DNA from: Anarhynchus alexandrinus
Lineage: Eukaryota > Chordata > Aves > Charadriiformes > Charadriidae
Direction: 5' to 3'
Assembly: GCA_008711295.1 (NCBI GenBank)
Contig: VUYV01000016.1
Location: 2,709,831-2,773,830 of the forward strand
Length of the DNA stretch: 64,000 bases
Made by a program: the position numbers and the translations under genes. Of the stretch, positions 60,451-64,000 are shown in pieces. Each line of letters opens with the position of its first letter. Within the stretch, counting starts at the first letter, position 1. The notes under the pieces are model-generated. The model did no database searches and had not been told where the DNA came from. It saw nothing but the letters and a program-made list of their open reading frames with translations.

Positions 60451-63400
60451 AATTGCACAACAGCTCTCTGAAAGACCTAGGAGCACTTAAGTGCAGTCAT
60501 CTCACACACCACCACATGGGGCAATGTCGGGCTGAGGCCAAGTCCTCAGGGGCACTCCATGGACTCAGCACTTTTGCAAAGCAGAGCATTTGTTTAGTCA
60601 TCTGGAAAGGATTTAGAGGCCTACATTTTGGCATTAAAAGGTGCCATATGTATATGGAGAATGGAAATCTGGGAAAACCTGAAAATATTTTGCACACAAC
60701 TGGTGAGTACCTGGTGCTAATAGCTGTAGCCATCTCCGTGTTGTTGGGTGCCCACTTGCTGTGACCAACAGGAGATAATGAATGTGTTGCAGTTAGAAAG
60801 GGGCAATTCTGGCCTCTGTTTCTGAAGAACCCATGGGTTTTGGTCAGGAAAAGAGGACAAATCCCTCTCAAATCTAGTAGTGCCCCTGTATACCCAGTGC
60901 CCAGGAATGCAAGTGTCCACCCCCCGTCTTGCTTGTGCCTCTGTTTGGAACATGAAGGCTGTGCGTCCATGTGTGCCAGATGGTTTTCTGGAAAGCATCA
61001 AGCCAGCCACTGCTGTCGGTGTTTGGTTAACAGACCTGTACAAGAAAGTGATTCACAGACTACAGATTTATTGTCAATTTTGTTATGCTTAAGGCAGGCA
61101 GTAATTTCAGTTTTCACTGCCATTAGCTAATAATAGTAATTAATTAGTAAATTGTGCCATTGGGATCTCAGGGTGAACTAACAGGGAAAATGTAAATTTA
61201 AAAAAAAAGAAAAAGGCCACTAATGTTTCTGAGTTTCCTACCACAATTGAGGGTTTGTTTCTATCCCATCCCTCCAAACTGCATTTCTGAAGAACAACTT
61301 ACATCACCCACAGCACTGTCTGGGAAATATTTGAAGCAAAATGAGAAGGTACACCAAAAAGCATCACAAAGCCACTAGGAAATGAAGGGGAAAGCAGCAG
61401 AGAGTTGTGTTGCTGTGCTAGCAGCTGGAACAGGGCTGAAATCTGCCCTGGGTAAAGTTTCAGCCTTTCCCTTGCCGATGGTGAAAGTCTCTTCTCCAGT
61501 GAAAAGTGTGACTTGAGACTCCCCACTGGCAGGTGCTGTCCCACGCTCCCTCCGATCCTCTGCCACGCGCCTTCCACTGCACCTGAGCTCCTCATTTGCC
61601 ATCCGTGATATTAAGGTCTGAACTCTCTCTCATAAGGAATTGCTGAGTGAATCAAGTCTATAGTCACATTATTCTTCCTTTTTCAGGATCTGAAAACCTC
61701 ATCTTAAACTAGGAGGGGAGAGGAGGTGTTTTGTTGTTTGGCTTTTTCCCTGTTTTTACTGACTTCCCAGTAAGGAAGTTTTGGATATAACACTAAGAAA
61801 GAAAAAAACACTAAGATAAATCCAGGGTTTTCAATTCAAGGTCATTTTGAACCCTTTGTCTGGCTGCAAAAGAAAGTGGGGGAGAAAAGAATTAAAAAAT
61901 GTGAATTAGGCTGAGTCATTTTCACTATGAATTGTTTGCAGCTGTCAGAATCAGATCTACATAGTTCACTATAGCTCAATTTCCTTTCTGAGTTAATAAC
62001 ACATTGAACAAACATACTATACCAGACTCCTTTTTTTCTTTCAAATAACCTCACAGTGGATCTGCATTCCTAGTATAAAAATGTCTCTATTAGCTTAGGC
62101 TATTTATAGAACATCAGAGGGCTGAAAGATAGTTAAAAATTAATCGATTACCATCAAATAACAGACACTAAAACTCAGTGTATGAAATGCCTTCCTCTAC
62201 TGAATAAATTAATAGCAAGAGGAGAAATGTACGATCCTGATTTACAGGCCGGCCAAATTCAATTTAACACTCTCCAGTGCAGCTCATCAGCATTCAGAGC
62301 TGTACAGTTCAGGTGGTACTTTCAGTAGTTGACCCTGTATCTGACGTGACAGGTAGGGGGAAGGCAATATGCTTTGTAGGGAGGACATAAAGGGTTGAGG
62401 GTATCCAGCTTCAGCTGAAAGACCTTTGGAAGGACCAGCTCCTGGGGTCTAATACCTGCTGCTGAATGATTCCTCTTGACCTGTCCAAAGGTGGCACTGG
62501 GGGATTCACACATGGAAATGACACTTTCTCCAGTCTCCATGTCATGATCTTTTCTTTCTTTTCAAATAGTTAAAAGCAAGAGTGGGGAAGTGGCACCACC
62601 TGTGTGTAGAAGGTAAAAAACTTGGGCTTACAAAATATTAAGATGCTTCTCTAACAATCTTATTTGGCATAGTGAAATGCTGCTCTGGCCTTTATACTCT
62701 GTGGCTATAATCATCCCATGGGCTGTGTAGAGAAATAAAACGTTTTATGAAACCAATGAAAATAATTATGGAGGGGAAAAAAAAAAGCCGTAAGTCATTC
62801 TTCAGATCTGAAAGGAAGCAAAAGAAGAACTTAATTCTAAGATCGCTGCTTCTATATTATACTGAAGCAGGGCTTGTGTCCCCTAAAGCTTCTCTCTTTC
62901 TTCTAAGAGTGCCAGTCAGTCTCATAAAGGATACTATTTCCCTGTGGAATTTGCCTTTTTACCAAGGCATAATTTTGAGCAACAGGTTAGACAGTGAGCA
63001 AAGCTACCTGGTGGGGGTTTGTGACTTGCAGACACCGCAGAACTTTTGCACCAACACAGACAAAGCCCAGGATGCTGTTGACAAAGTACTGAATTGTCTT
63101 CACAGTTTGGTTGATGCTAGTTTAGGGATGGAATTAATTTTATGACTTTTAGGTACATCTAAATCTGAGGTAGTTTGTTATCATACCTTTAGAGAAAGTA
63201 GCTAATGGATATGATGGACCTCCAGTTTTAGACATACCCTACGGGGAAGAAAGGAATTTGAATAAATAAAGAACACCTTCTAAGACAGGATGGTGAGTTT
63301 AACATCTGCCCCTGTTGATTGCTGACAGACTGTAACACACAGCTTACAACGTAGGGGAAGCCTTTATTTCCTCTTTTATTGCCGAATATGCACATTTCCA

Positions 63401-64000
63401 GGCAAAGGTGACATTTTTGTATGTCAAAACAAAGGTAGAACTGCATAGCCTTTGAAACATCAAACTCAGATGGAAAATGAGGATTTGGCATGGCTTAATT
63501 TGGGCTTTATTAATGCCTTTGGGGGGAGAGGGATGGAAGAAAGATTAGGCAGATCAGAGCTTTAAAAGTCATAGATCATGCATTTAATAGCTCTAATTCT
63601 TAAATACTTGAAGGGTTTCATAAAGCCATTCTCTTCAAGTGCAATCTCCTTCCCACTTTTGACTGTTGCATCTAGACCTCCCAAGTTCTTAAAAAGACCT
63701 TGCAGCTGAAAATCTTCAGACCCTTCCATACAGCAGTGATCTTGCACCAACAATACGAATGCAGCCAGCATCCTTAAAAGGATCCCACGAGGAGTACACA
63801 TGCACACATAGACACATACTTTCATTCAAGATGCATATTGTATTATTTTAGGTACTCACCAAATGGGATTTAAAGCTGAAAAAAAGAGACTTTTTCCATT
63901 CAGTTACATTTTCTGAAGTGCTACAGATTTAGAAAGACTGGATTTAAATGAAGTTACTACTAGATTTTAAAAAAAAATCAATTCTGGTGTTATAAGAAAT
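60451..64000. other. Non-coding stretch, nothing recognised
   Basis: Frames up to 157 codons (60497-60970 minus) and 132 codons (62747-63145 plus) are unrecognised, with no supporting splice context. An A-run lies at 61200-61214. No transposon body was seen. Confidence 0.5.

Noticed and set aside
60497..60970. 157-codon minus-strand frame
   Set aside because: Unrecognised translation, overlaps plus-strand frames of similar quality, no exon signals.
1..64000. Searched by eye for CRISPR arrays, rRNA, tRNA, snRNA, LTRs and endogenous viral genes
   Set aside because: No regularly spaced direct repeats, no TG...CA LTR pairs and no recognisable RNA genes or viral protein motifs were seen.

Overview
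The window looks like vertebrate nuclear DNA, most likely from a bird. The main evidence is one clear chicken-repeat-1 (CR1) LINE fragment on the minus strand at about 40701-41520. A second, much older CR1-type 3' end lies at 39735-39830 on the plus strand. Degraded MIR-like and palindromic repeats of the kind shared by birds, turtles and crocodilians are scattered around. Overall repeat content is low, CpG is depleted outside a few pockets, and open frames are short and scattered. There are no operons, ribosome binding sites or other prokaryotic features. The species cannot be named from this sequence alone.

I could not recognise any protein-coding exon, tRNA, rRNA, snRNA, CRISPR array or virus-derived element. 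The sequence behaves as intergenic or deep intronic DNA (a gene desert). The longest open frames (up to 244 codons) are chance openings: they resemble no family I know, overlap microsatellites or each other, and lack exon structure. The one stretch with exon-like architecture is 53822-54017 (+): a strong splice-acceptor-like tract, an open frame in phase from that point, and a good donor. Its product is unrecognised, so it is given as a low-confidence candidate only.

Layout. 1-16300 is mostly AT-rich unique DNA with a MIR-like relic at the left edge, a palindromic-repeat relic at about 4064-4143, a small CpG pocket at 4320-4410, and simple repeats. 16330-16720 is a repeat-free stretch that reads like a conserved non-coding element. 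17950-18740 is moderately GC-rich. 18750-38300 is mostly unique, with simple repeats, one single-base gap (23042) inside a poly-T run, and enhancer-like stretches near 30000-30250 and 35840-36360. 38300-41815 is the repeat-rich part: MIR-like, perfect-hairpin-like MITE, old CR1, young CR1, then a GC-rich block. 41816-64000 is again mostly unique, with palindromic repeat relics, a homeodomain-site-rich stretch (52650-53060), the candidate exon with its CpG pocket, a nested inverted repeat at 56226-56301, and a GC-richer block at 59640-60450.

Nothing here forms a gene system whose parts could be said to work together. The plausible function is cis-regulatory or non-coding RNA, and that is inference. 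All repeat-family identifications are from memory of consensus sequences; no database search was possible.
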